Assembly (NCBI GenBank): GCA_944739405.2
Contig: OX123182.2
Coordinates: forward strand, 18,983,326-19,047,325
Direction: 5' to 3'
From: Euclidia mi
Taxonomy: Eukaryota; Arthropoda; Insecta; Lepidoptera; Erebidae
DNA length: 64,000 bases
Shown here: one piece after another, positions 30,640 through 41,453 of the stretch
How positions within the stretch are numbered: the stretch's first letter is position 1
Layout: each line of letters opens with the position of its first letter
The notes under the pieces: generated by a model
What the model saw: only the letters and a program-made list of their open reading frames with translations
Databases searched by the model: none
Told to the model about the DNA's origin: nothing
Program-made: the position numbers and the translations under genes

Positions 30640-32291
30640 CATTATCTCATAAACTCGATAGATTTAGTAGAACCAAGCACCTCTGCTGATCCCCAAGTAG
30701 ATTTAATAAACGAAATTGACTCATTGCAACCTTCACCCAGTAATATTCCCACGGTTAGCTCAGAATTCCCACGGTCTTCGGAACAACCGCCAGAAAGCGA
30801 AAATTTAGACCCTAACGCGATAGACATAAGAACGCTTTTAGATATGCCCACTACACCCGATACCGAGCCTATAGAGAATAATACCAGTAAGATAACGAAT
30901 AGTCCCGACGCAATAGATAAACAGCTAAAGCAGTTTCATGTTAGAAAGTCACCCGGAACAGAGTACAGAATAGAGGATAAATCTAAAAATAATTATACAA
31001 TTAAATACGTTTACATACCCATTACTAATACGAAAGAGGAAATAATTAGATTTTTACGAGAACATACAATAGCCGATAGAAAGTTTCATATATATTTCCA
31101 TGACGAAGAATTGTTTCCCTTATTTTGCGAAGTATATGATAACGTTTTCGATCAACGCGGTCCCAAACTGATCCGTTGCCTAACTAGAATAACATTGGTA
31201 CATGATAAATCCGATCAATTAGAAATAATAAAGCGATATCATTAAGGAAAAACTATCCATCGTGGTGTCCAAGAAACATATAACAGAATACGGAAAAACT
31301 ACCATTGGACAAACCTTTTACTTAGTATTCAAAAATATATAAACGAGTGCGAAACTTGTCTTAAAGCAAAATACGAAAGAAACCCCTTACGACCTCCTCT
31401 GGCATTAACTGAAACACCTACAAAGCCCATGGAACATATGTACATGGACCTTTATACTTCAGATAGCCAAACATTCCTCACGATTTTAGATAACTTCCCT
31501 AAATACGCGCAAGCCGTCCCTTTACAAGCAACTACGAGTATTCACGTAGCGGAAGCTTTATAACAGATACTCTCAGTAATAGGAGTCCCTAACAAGATTA
31601 CAACCGATTCTGACCATAAGTTTGATAACGAAATTATAAAGGAAATATGTTCTATGCATAAGATAAATATTCACTTTACAACCCCGTACAACCCTAATTT
31701 AAACTCCCCAATAGAACGATTTCATTCTACCATTGGCGAATTAATTAGATTACAGAAACTCACCGATAAAAGCGATAGTAAGATATTAATGCGCAATGCA
31801 ATTATAGCTTATAATAACTCGATTCATTCAGCTACAGGTTATACGCCCTTTGAACTACTATATGGTCATACGAATAGTCGAAACCCATTAGAATTATTTT
31901 ATACACAGGAATTCTATCAAGATTATGTGCAAAAACACACAAACTTAATGGAAACCGCTCAGAAATTAGTCGCATTAAGTTGTCATCTGAAAAGGAGAAA
32001 ACCATATTAAGAGCCAATAAAAATAACGAAATTCCACCTTTTAAGATAGGCGACATAGTATATAAACAGATAGCTAAGTCATCTCGAAGTAAGAAGACCG
32101 AGCCAAAGCATTTAGGACTATATACAGTTATACGTTTACACCCTAATAATATTGTAGAAATCATAGGCAAGCATATAAACTCCAAATCGATTAGAGTCCA
32201 TAGTAGGATGCTCAGACGTCCCTCTTCCATTACAAAGTCTTCTGGTGGCTCGCCGCCGTCAGCACCACCCACGCAGCATCAGACGTCATAG
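30640..32291 (+). pseudogene. pol remnant: spacer, integrase and C-terminal module; RT/RNase H missing
   Basis: Frame 1 runs from about 30640 through a Ser/Pro-rich spacer and a zinc-binding His region (HRGV at 31258 and a Cys pair about 31348-31357). The integrase core follows, with Asp in MDLYT (about 31446), Asp in TDSDHKF (about 31603) and Glu in SPIERFH (about 31710), so the DDE triad is intact. In-frame stops lie at 31243-31245 and 31561-31563. At about 31990 the frame shifts into 31980-32291, which holds a basic C-terminal module (KIGDIVYKQI...LYTVIRLHPNNIVEI). No YxDD polymerase motif or RNase H exists between 30571 and 30640, so roughly 1.5-2 kb of pol is deleted. Confidence 0.8.
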
Positions 32292-33997
32292 TACAGCCGA
32301 TAGCTAGCGAAGATGGTTTATTAATTTTAAAAGAAGCTAAAGTTTTACATAAGATAGATACATATAACCTTATATGCACTTATAATGTTAGTTACATATA
32401 TGAATTATTTAGACTTACTACTAGTATGTATTATAAGTTAGTGTTAGTCGAAAACTCGAGACCCACGTATTCAAAACGATACGTTTATCGTGAACAGATT
32501 AAGTATATGATTAGTTTAATAGAAAATAAGTTCTTTTAAATTTTACCCAGATCTAGTGTTAGAAATAGACGTGGTTTAATTAACAGTTTAGGTTCAATTA
32601 TAAAATCAATTAGTGGAAACTTAGATAACGAAGATGCCCTACGTTTTGAAAATGAAATAGACAGTTTTAGGAAAAATACATTCACGTTAGCAAGTAATCA
32701 GAAGAATACTATTAGTCTTATGAAACAGTATATAGATGAATATACCGAAAGTTTACATAAAGTTCAGAATAACTTAGATTTATTAGCAATTAACTTAAAT
32801 AATATTAACAGTAACTTAACTTCGCTTAACTCGCGAATAGATATACTTCATATCCACTTTCAAATTGAAAATAGTTTTCAACAAATTTAGGATAGAGTAA
32901 ACACATTAGAAACAGCAATCTCTTTTGCTTCTTTAGGTATATTACATCCTAGTATCATAGACCCTTTACATCTATTAGCAGAATTAATTAAAATAAGTAA
33001 AAACTTTAACTTACCTTTTGAACCTAGAAGAGAAAATATACACTTGTTAGAAAATAGTATTACGGTCAAGGCATACTGTACCTTAACGTCACTTACATTT
33101 ATATTATACATACCTATTATAAGCCCTATTACCTTTGACCTTTTACACTTATATTCCATTCCTAATCATAACAACCTTACCCGTATACCCGAAGCACCCT
33201 ACCTTATACTGAGTAATAAGAAGTTTACTTACCTTCACGAGCCCTGTCGCCGCCTCACCGATGACCTCCAAATCTGCGATTATCTGAAATTAGAAGACGT
33301 CGACAAGAGAGCCGATTGCATCGTGCAAACCATTCGACATACGCCCGCAACCAATTGCAAGTTCGCCCATGTCGTCACTAGCAATAACAAGATAGAACAA
33401 CTTCATGAAAACACCTGGCTAGCAGTCATCCCGAAGGAAGACATCATAAAAACGTCCTGCAACGACGAGAACAATTATCAACGGATAAAAGGAGTCTATC
33501 TACTCACCACTACTGAAAGATGTACCATAACTATAAAAAGTATAGTACTACAAACCCACCATAGTACTATCACTATTCCAGAGACCATTCCGTTGCCTAG
33601 AAATGAAATAGCCCAAGAAAACGTCACTGTGCACAACATGGAGTTGCAAAACATACAGTTGGATAAACTACACTCGCTTGCTACTCCAGCCCGCGAGATG
33701 AACATCACGCCGATCACCCTCGGTATCGCCAATCAACCCAGCTGGACTTCAATCGCCGCATTAGCCGCAGTACTAGCCCTCATACTATACTGCGCCTCAA
33801 CCGACTCAGATCAAGCCTATGCAGACGCCCGGGACTTCAACTGCCGCCGTGCGTCACCATGGAGATGGACTACGCGCCGCCTCCGTCGGAGTCAGCAGCA
33901 GAGCCTCAGCACAGCGCTTCGCCCTTGCATAGTCGGCCCTGCGTGCAATCCTCCTCCGTACTCAGCCCTTTGGGAAGGGAGGAGTTACGTACAGTAA
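32225..33997 (+). pseudogene. env of the errantivirus-like element, with two nonsense codons
   Basis: One frame covers the env region after overlapping the end of pol. It shows a hydrophobic signal-like start (FWWLAAVSTTHA), a basic R-x-R-R furin-type site followed by a Gly/Ile-rich fusion-peptide-like stretch at about 32570-32600, a long helical heptad region, Cys-containing ectodomain sequence and a transmembrane segment near 33745-33790. This is the layout of insect errantivirus and baculovirus F-type envelope proteins. Stops at TAA 32537-32539 (before the cleavage site) and TAG 32888-32890 interrupt it. The original start is probably supplied by splicing; no clear ATG was assigned. The tail after the membrane segment is basic and Pro-rich. 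Confidence 0.75.
33972..33982 (+). promoter_or_regulatory. polypurine tract
   Basis: GGGAAGGGAGG lies directly upstream of the 3' LTR and would be the plus-strand DNA primer. Confidence 0.8.
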
Positions 33998-34173
33998 ATT
34001 CTTAGTATAAGCAATAAACTGTAACCATATACTCCCCTTTAGAGATAAGAACCGTAGTACCATAAGTTAGCTCTAAGCAATTTGTATTATATTAAATCAG
34101 TTGAGATTATAGACTCAAGGAGACAACATCGTGTCTTTTTTAAAAGCTCCCTCGGTTCGCCACGAACATATCT
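33983..34173 (+). repeat. 3' LTR
   Basis: It has the same length and ends as the 5' LTR. The four differences are in the early TCGTAG/TCTTAG, the TTAACTC/TTAGCTC, AAGAAAT/AAGCAAT and ATTAAAG/ATTATAG contexts. CCGG follows at 34174-34177. Confidence 0.92.
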
Positions 34174-34177
34174 CCGG

Positions 34178-35108
34178 CCAAACAATAATGTTATTTTAAC
34201 AGAACACACTGTTGTAAACATATTTAACTATTACACAAACTTCGAAGTCAATTCTCTGAGACAATATTTAGGTTTGAATGTATAATCTCAAAGTACCGTA
34301 GAGCACTTTTGTTTTGACAAAAGTGATAAATCAAAGAGATGTAAAGGTGGTCAACTATACGTTTTCACCCTAACGTGAAATACGTGAGCCTTAAAATGCA
34401 GTGGACTCATTAAAAAAGTAAAAATCATTTTTTTAAATACTCCTGACCAAATATAAAAATATTGTCTTAACCTTTAGTAGGAATGTCTATAACCGGCCAG
34501 GTACAGATGTCTTGTATACAGGCATGCCACCATAGTTGCGCTAATTCCTGTTCCCAACTTGTGGTTGAAGAGATGTTGCGTCGCAACGATCTCACTTTCC
34601 GTTGTTTCGGCCGGTTCTTGTACAGAAAAGGCCAGGAGGAAACGCCTGGATATCACAATAGTGACAGCAGCCGCAACCAGTGACGGCTTGTGGGTCAGAG
34701 AAGTGGTGGTGCACTTTACCAGCACACTAAGGCCCCGTTTAGCCGCCCATGGATAGGACTATCTTACAAATAAATTAACGTTGGAAGTTTGTTGAAACTG
34801 GGCCTAAGTTAAAGTAAAACAACATTTTGTATACAAAATGTAACATATTTATATGCACTTCCCGAAAGTAGTTTGTTTAGAATCGGCTACTGAATTATTA
34901 CTGTCATTTTTAATATTGTTTTTTTTTGCTCTAAAATAATAAAAATAACGTTAATTATAGTAACTCATTTGTTTGAAAAGTTGAAATATACGAAAATAAA
35001 CCTTAAGTCAAAGCAGAACGCCTTCTTTTAAAATGCATTTGTTTCATGGTTCGACGTTAGGTCACACGAACGCACACATTAATAAAACACAATAGCGGCA
35101 AAAGACAA
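34178..35108. other. non-coding stretch
   Basis: A CG-richer patch at 34490-34750 has short frames on both strands with no recognisable domain. The rest is AT-rich. Confidence 0.3.
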
Positions 35109-35111
35109 TAA

Positions 35112-35346
35112 AGGCCTTGCCACACGGCACAATTTTACCACTGATCAAATTTTCAATCGAATTGGCTTTGCCCGTCTACACGACACAATCAAATCACTGA
35201 TTTTCATTCCGTCCACTCGATTGGTTAAAATCTGGTAGTACCGCCCACGCGATGAACTTGAGTTGGACGACTGGCGTCTACACGTCACGATTTCATCAAG
35301 TGATTTAGTCAAGTTGGACGTAAAATCGTGTCGTGTGGCAAGGCCT
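35112..35346 (+). mobile_element. MITE, PIF/Harbinger-like, TAA target duplication
   Basis: This 235-bp element has termini AGGCCTTGCCACACG and its complement CGTGTGGCAAGGCCT, and the inverted similarity continues inward (GACACGATTTTAC type). It is flanked by TAA on both sides (35109-35111, 35347-35349). A 3-bp TWA duplication and GG-starting ends fit PIF/Harbinger. A second copy in the opposite orientation is at 61575-61819. No coding capacity. Confidence 0.8.
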
Positions 35347-35349
35347 TAA

Positions 35350-37273
35350 CACACAATTTACCACCAAAATATCTATCATCTATCTTTCGCTTACGTAATA
35401 ATCAACAGGCAAGAGCGAGACGTAATGTGTCGCCCGCGCTGGCCAATGACAAACGCTGGCGATGCGCTTAGACAAGTTATGACAAGTATCTATTCTAGTC
35501 ATCCATCGAGAATCTGTCAGCGAGAGTAGCGAAAAAATATTTTAATTGTGAAAAAATGTGTAATTATCAACATGACGGTGCTGGTGTGGAACGTTCTGCA
35601 TCATCTTGATGTTAACTTGTCGCCCTTTCCGGCCTTTTTCACTGTGAGGAAATGTTAAATCACTAGTTTATTGTGAGGAGACAACAAGTGCCTAGGAGTT
35701 AACTAAGATATTAGATGCTTTTGAAACAGTGAAAAGATGTGATGTGTGATGAAACATTGAGGTGTTAAGTGGACTAAAAGAATGTGATTTTATCCTGTAA
35801 GTTATTTGATTATTATAACTTTTAATTTACAACTAACACAATTAAACACGTCGTTCTTGCTTTATTCTCTCATTAATATTCTTTTACTTTATCTATCAAT
35901 AATGCTAGGTAACTAAAGTATGATTAAGTTAAGATAGTCACAATAGTCATTTACGATATTATGAAACAAGGGATCGTGCATAATATTAACAAACAATAAA
36001 TAATTTTATTCAAAGTCGACTGTCCACTCGAAAGCCGAAAAGTGTGATGGAAAGAAAATAGGTAGTCATATCTTTGGAAATATCAACAGTAGCTAACAAA
36101 TTATTCAAACATCATTTTCGTAAACCCACTCTATCAGAGTGTGGTATAAAGACTAAATTTGAAACATTTTGTTTATATCGTATCGTATTTCGTTCCTATC
36201 AGATCGCTGTCGTCTGTTTTCCATAGCAACCGTTTCGTGTGTTTGTGTGCGTACGCAAATTTATAGTGACCACGTTTTTTACTTTTAATTGAGTTTATAC
36301 TTTCTTCAAAAAACAATATTTACGCAAATAAAAAAAATATTTCAATGCATGCATTATGATTGTAACAAGATATTCTAATTGGGGTGTCTGAGGATGTGCG
36401 TTATTTCCTTTACACGTTGTATATACTAGTTACAAACTAGGAACCTACTTAAGTACTTACTTACTTAACTTTTTTATATACATTCAATTAATACGCAAAA
36501 TTGTCCAAAAATAGTGCACAAAGAAAATAAAATATTCTATTTTAATTTTGTTAAACAATCACAAGCATTTATTTTTAATTTCAGTCATAAAACGTCGCGT
36601 AATAGTTTTGTACCTATTTAAGTATTTACACTCTAGTTTCAAGTTATAAAAATGGCGCGCTTGACACTGCCTATTTAATACCTATTTATGCTATTTATTT
36701 GATCGAATCGAGTCAACGTTATAATTTATTACTAATTTTCAAAGTTATATACTCACACATTCTAAACCACAACATAATAAACACCAAACTCAGTAAACAC
36801 ATAGGTGCATATAAAAAATCCTTTCAGAATGCCAAAATGTAAACAAAACAAACAGCTGAGCCAGTGAGGCTTGAGCCGGCGCCGGTGAATAAGCGAACTT
36901 CGTCAAACCTCACCCGCTTTCGGGAGCTTTGGGGTCGCCCGTGCACTGCACGGGAAGGTGTTATGTCACGGTACATTTGTATTGAACTATCTCTGTCTCA
37001 CGCGCCAGGCGTTTCGCACGTATCTCATATAAGTTGTATGAGCATGCGGCGCGTGCACTGCGTCGAGTGCACGGGGACTATTTGTGTCGCTGTAAAACAT
37101 GTCTTAAATACATTGGCAAAGAGTTTAAATTGTTTTGTCGTTATTAAGATTATGTTGTATAATATAGTGCATAGGGTTCCCACCAAGAACTTAGGGTCCC
37201 AAGCCAACCTCACCTGCAAGTGGTGCACCTGCCGATCAACGGACGAGGCTCTGGCAAACAAAATATCCCGATA
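35350..37273. other. non-coding stretch with a CG-rich patch
   Basis: Mostly AT-rich. At 36870-37075 the base composition is much richer in CG and contains a perfect palindrome (CCCGTGCACTGCACGGG-like, about 36938-36954). The 136-codon frame covering it (36864-37274) has no domain that I recognise, and most of its length is likely repeat DNA. Confidence 0.35.
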
Positions 37274-37378
37274 AGCGGCAATAGGCTCGCCACCTATTAC
37301 GTGGGATCAAAACACTGGCGAAAAGTGGGCGTTTAATATACCTCTGCCTACCCCTTCGGGGAAACAGGCGTGAGTCTA
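37274..37378 (+). repeat. dispersed repeat family C, second copy
   Basis: 'cggcaataggctcgccacctattac...cactggcgaaaagtgggcgttt...cctctgcctaccccttcgggg..caggcgtgag' is colinear with 13096-13205. Confidence 0.65.
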
Positions 37379-37995
37379 TGATGTATGTATGTTGTATAAT
37401 ATATCCCTTATCAGATATTAGTACTTATATAAGTATAATACCTATGTATTTTGTTTATTCATAGACCTTCTAAAAACTGGTTGTTCAGCGCACGAGCAAA
37501 CTTAAGGTACAGCCGCCCCTGGCCACAACCCTGTCCAAGAATAGGTGGGTAGGCGATCTGCCAAGACGTCAAAAAATAGCTCCGTATTGCTTTTAATTTA
37601 AAAAATAGTTTCAAGCCACAGAATTTATTGAAAATAACTAAAATCAGTGCGCTATAATCAGTAACAGCTGTGATATCGTTATAAAGTGTTATAAATAAAC
37701 AGTAATATTAATAAATCTGAAATAAAAAGGTATCTTTAAAAGTTCAAAATAAACATTATAAACATATAAATAGTGTAAAAATATAAATACAAGCTTTTAA
37801 ATAAACCTAACTTATACAATAAATAAAGAAAAAAGTGAAAAACTAGTGAATAAAACAATTACAAAGTGTTAAACTGGGCGGTAACAAGTGTGTAGAATGT
37901 GGAAAAATTATTGACCAATGAGTCATACCAACCGTTTACTGAATTCTTAAAGGACAAATTCTATCATGCAATAAAAAAAATCGACTTCAACGGAT
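37379..37995. other. AT-rich non-coding stretch
   Basis: Nothing supportable was found before the tRNA-like head of LINE-1. Confidence 0.35.
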
Positions 37996-37999
37996 ACAT

Positions 38000-38095
38000 A
38001 GGCCGTGGCGTGGTAGCTACAGTGTCTGCATCGAAGCGTTGAATAACATAAGGCGACGTTTCGATCCCCAGTACATGAGATCACTTTTTGTGAGA
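38000..38095 (+). promoter_or_regulatory. tRNA-like head of LINE-1 (Pol III-type boxes)
   Basis: GGCCGTGGCGTGGTAGCT (A-box-like) is followed by CGTTTCGATCCCC (B-box-like, 38057-38069) and then ACTTTTTGTGAG (38083-38094). The same order occurs in front of ORF1 in LINE-2 and LINE-3. It could be an internal promoter or a SINE that the LINE landed in. Confidence 0.5.
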
Positions 38096-38240
38096 TTATT
38101 ACTACATAAATCTCATAATAAAGTTGTAGAAATATATTAGTAACCTCAAAGACACAAAATAAAACATTCTGACAAAGATAAGAACAGGAGACAGCAATAA
38201 CAGATAATATAGCTGCTGATATATACGTAAAGAATCTACT

Positions 38241-39389
38241 ATGGAGTCAACCGACAATGATAATATAACTTACCGTAAGCCATATAGAACAAGCTCATTA
38301 AACGACCTAAGTCCCATTAGTAAAAGTGATCAATCTGCCTTCGACACAACTATGATGAGTATACCAGATAGTCTTCACAATAGTAGCGAGATTATTAATG
38401 AATTAAACGAAAAAATTAAAACATTAACCTCGCAATTGCTGAGCGCGCATCAAGAAATTGATAACCTAAACATGGAAAACATTCGCCTAAAAACTGACCT
38501 GCAAAACACATTAAAAACGGCTGACACCTATAAAAAAATATGCCTGACGCCGCAAAGGCGAATCACTAACGGGTCGCCCTTGTGTTCACGTAAAAAGCAA
38601 AGAAAGGTGCATAATAAAATAACTACCAGCACTGTTAACGAAAGTTTATATAATACAAAAATAGACACAAGCACCTCAAAGACTAAACATAATAAAGGGA
38701 CACAAACTACGAACATAAATGAAAATCAGAGTAAAATCCCATTATTGCCATCTTGCAAAGACAAGGATACTGATCAGTCTATTAACCGCTCAAATCTAAA
38801 GCAGAAACGTAAACTGTGCATTGTAAGCAGCAATAAATTAAACAAGATTTTATCCATAGCAGAAAAATCATATTCGACCTTCCAGATATGTCACTACCTT
38901 ACACCGAACTGCAGCGTGCAAAAGCTGATTATGAATCTCGATATAAAGCTTGAAAACTATACCATTGAGGACTACTGTGTGATAATGATAGGCCATGAAG
39001 ATTTCCTACAAACAAAAAATTACTTTGAAGTTATTAAAAATATACGAGAAACACTGATAAATATTAAACACACAAATATTATACTTTGCTTACCAACATA
39101 TAAACTTAATGATTATGGTATTGTGTATAACTCCAGGGTTGAATATTTTAATAATTTGTTATATCTTGACATTCAAACTTATAATTATGCTATTCTTTTT
39201 GACTCTAATTTAGACCTAAAATGCGATTATTCTATGTTTAATAAATACAATGGCGTTTTAAATAACCATGGCATGAGCAATATGTTTGACAATTTGAAAT
39301 ATTATATTAACGATTCTTTTGATAATACATTGATGGGAAAAATAAACAATGACAATTGTCCCATTAACAATAATCTTTTTCGTTCATAA
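38241..39389 (+). CDS. LINE-1 ORF1: coiled coil plus degenerate SGNH-hydrolase-like domain
   Basis: ATG at 38241 gives an uninterrupted product of 382 residues. Residues about 50-95 form a leucine-rich coiled coil (INELNEKIKTLTSQLLS), then comes a Lys/Ser/Thr-rich linker. From about 190 there is an alpha/beta domain with the block order of SGNH/GDSL-like ORF1 proteins: KLCIVSSNKLN, YCVIMIGHED, HTNIILCLPTYK and a late LNNHG. The usual catalytic Ser-Asp-His geometry is not obvious, so enzyme activity is doubtful. ORF1 ends 41 bases inside ORF2. LINE-2 has a homologous ORF1 (46698-45579). In such LINEs the protein is thought to bind RNA or lipid; the exact role is unknown. Confidence 0.7.
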   Translation: MESTDNDNITYRKPYRTSSLNDLSPISKSDQSAFDTTMMSIPDSLHNSSEIINELNEKIKTLTSQLLSAHQEIDNLNMENIRLKTDLQNTLKTADTYKKICLTPQRRITNGSPLCSRKKQRKVHNKITTSTVNESLYNTKIDTSTSKTKHNKGTQTTNINENQSKIPLLPSCKDKDTDQSINRSNLKQKRKLCIVSSNKLNKILSIAEKSYSTFQICHYLTPNCSVQKLIMNLDIKLENYTIEDYCVIMIGHEDFLQTKNYFEVIKNIRETLINIKHTNIILCLPTYKLNDYGIVYNSRVEYFNNLLYLDIQTYNYAILFDSNLDLKCDYSMFNKYNGVLNNHGMSNMFDNLKYYINDSFDNTLMGKINNDNCPINNNLFRS

Positions 39390-40426
39390 CTATATTTTTG
39401 TGCTACATCAAAATATTGCAGGCGTTATCTCAAAGACTGACGCTCTATCAGTTTGTTTAGATGAACTGTTAGTCAAAAATAAATCCGTAGATGTTATATG
39501 TATAACGGCACATTTTATTATGTCAGGTTATGAGGCTCAACTGTCTGTGCCAAATTTTAATTTAGCTGGCTGTTATTGTAGACCTTGTCAAAAAAGAGGT
39601 GGAGCGTGTATAATATTGGTCAGAAAGGGACATGAATATAAACAACTACCAGAGGTTGCCAAATTATCCTTAGTGGGCATTTTTGAATGTTGTGCAGTGG
39701 AACTATTGAACTACAAATTATTAGTGATATGTATTTATCGAACACCTAAAACTGAGCATTTAAATATATTTTTTAGTAAGCTTGAACAATTATTGGCTAT
39801 AGTATCGAAAAAGACATTTTCTAACATTCTAATTGCTGGTGATTTTAATATCGATGTTATAAAAACTAATGAAATAACATTAGAATTTAAATCCCTATTA
39901 TCTAACTTCAACCTACGACTAGCACTACAGCAACCTACACGCATACGAAGTCAAACTTGTATAGACAATTTTGCACACAACTTCTCTACCAAAACTTGCA
40001 AAGCCGAAATAATAGAATTTGCCTTGTCAGACCACACAGCCCAAATATTAAAATGTCCTGTAAAAACCAAATGTATTCTCAAGTACTGGCGTAAGAAAAA
40101 ACGAGACTACGCAAAAGAGAACATTGTTAAATTTCAAAATTGCCTTAAAAGCTTATCTTTTAATGAGGTTTACGCGACAGACGACCCGAATACGTCTTAT
40201 AATATTTTTATTGAACAATTCTTACTGTTCTATAATCTGTGTTTTCCATATCGTGTGATTACAATAAATGTTAATAAAAAACAAAAATGGATATCACGTG
40301 GTATAAAGATTTGCAGTAAGAAAAAGAGGCACTTATTACAAGTATATCGACATAAAAGCACACAATTTAATTTCCATAAGTTGAAAAAATACACGAAACT
40401 ATTCAAAAAAATTATTTCATTAACAA
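39349..40426 (+). pseudogene. LINE-1 ORF2, endonuclease part (5' segment)
   Basis: ATG at 39349 overlaps ORF1. Endonuclease motifs are visible: LHQNIAG, CIYRTP, IAGDFNIDV and LSDHTAQ. The motif that should contain the catalytic Glu reads CITAHF, whereas the related LINE-2 copy reads CLTEHF, so the metal-binding Glu is Ala here (codon gca). The frame proceeds to KKIISLT at about 40424. There LINE-2 sequence begins, and a chance stop follows at 40567-40569. The remainder of the protein is found from 47014. Confidence 0.8.
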
Positions 40427-40790
40427 ATCAAATCAAATCAAATCAAATAATTTATTTTGCAGAAAACACTGTTACAATGGTGTTATTAAGAATACATGTT
40501 TCAAGTGATTCTACCATAAGGCATGCAAAATGTAAACGTATTGTCATATTTTATCAAAATCAAGATTAACACTGAAATAAATATATAAAATTTGATAGTA
40601 ATATTTTAAGATATCAAATAATAGAAAATAAAATAAATTAATATAAATTATTCTTACAATTACAAAAAATAAATTATTTCAATGTCATTCCTATATTACA
40701 ATTCATTATCAATTCATTAATTATTTAATTATAATACATACATCAATTATAAATTATTATTCTATTAGTTGAGGTCATTAATATGAGGTC

Positions 40791-41453
40791 TTAGTTTGAA
40801 AATGTATCGTTTAAATATTCTTTTAAGTTATAATAACATTTATTACTTAAAAGGTTCTTAAGATTTTTCTTAAATGCAGCAGTGTTCATTGCCCTTATTT
40901 CTTTAGGTAACTTATTGAAAATTACAGGTGCCATGTGAAAGACACTTTTGTGCATTAAAGTGGTATAGGGGCGGCGCAGACAAAGGCGAAATGCGTCACG
41001 TTGTCGTCTATTATTGGCTTCTGAGGCTAATGTGAATACATTTTTATTTACCTTAACAAATGTTGCGACCTCATATATATATAGGCTTGGGAATGTTAAA
41101 ATTTTGTACCTCTGGAAGAACGGCTTACAGGTTTCGATCATTTGGAGCCCAAACATAGCCCTTATGCATCGCTTTTGTGCTTTAAAAATTAAGTCTATGT
41201 CAGTCTAATTTCCCCAAAAAACGACACCATACCTCAGGACTGAAGCAACTAAACCATGATATGCAGTTATTAAAGTATCAACACTTGAAATCTGTTTTAA
41301 TTCATGTAGCGCATATACTGATCTGTTAATTCTTTTGCACAGTGTTTCGATCTGAGATTTCCAATTTAACTTGCTATCCACAGTAAGACCGAGAAAGGTT
41401 GTTGTTTGCACTGCCGACACAGGCTCACCCTTATAGATAATGTTATAGACTGA
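40791..41453 (-). pseudogene. LINE-2 ORF2, C-terminal part
   Basis: On the minus strand the RT thumb and C-terminus continue from the left edge of the foldback element: TTTFLGLTVDSKLNW, YHGLVASVLRYGVVFWGN, an in-frame TAG at 41207-41205, then IFKAQKRCIRAMFGLQ and a final YYNLKEYLNDTF ending at 40791. The LINE-1 equivalent is 48200-48836, which also has a stop just after FWGN. The 3' UTR runs to 40448. Confidence 0.8.

Larger units (their letters stand above)
26453..34173 (+). mobile_element. errantivirus-like (gypsy group) LTR element, defective
   Basis: The element has two 191-bp LTRs (26453-26643 and 33983-34173) that differ at four positions and a perfect CCGG target duplication (26449-26452, 34174-34177). 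It also has a tRNA-Ser-type primer site, gag, protease, integrase and env in canonical order, and a polypurine tract. The reverse transcriptase/RNase H region is absent, gag is split by a LINE, and pol and env contain stops. This is an old or crippled copy that could not replicate on its own, although the LTRs suggest recent insertion. Confidence 0.88.

Noticed and set aside
36864..37274. 136-codon plus-strand frame
   Set aside because: Its high length comes from a CG-rich repeat-like patch; no domain, and the end runs into dispersed repeat C.
40570..40790. Extra exon after the LINE-1 endonuclease frame
   Set aside because: This is the AT-rich 3' UTR of the antisense LINE-2; the frame read there is accidental.
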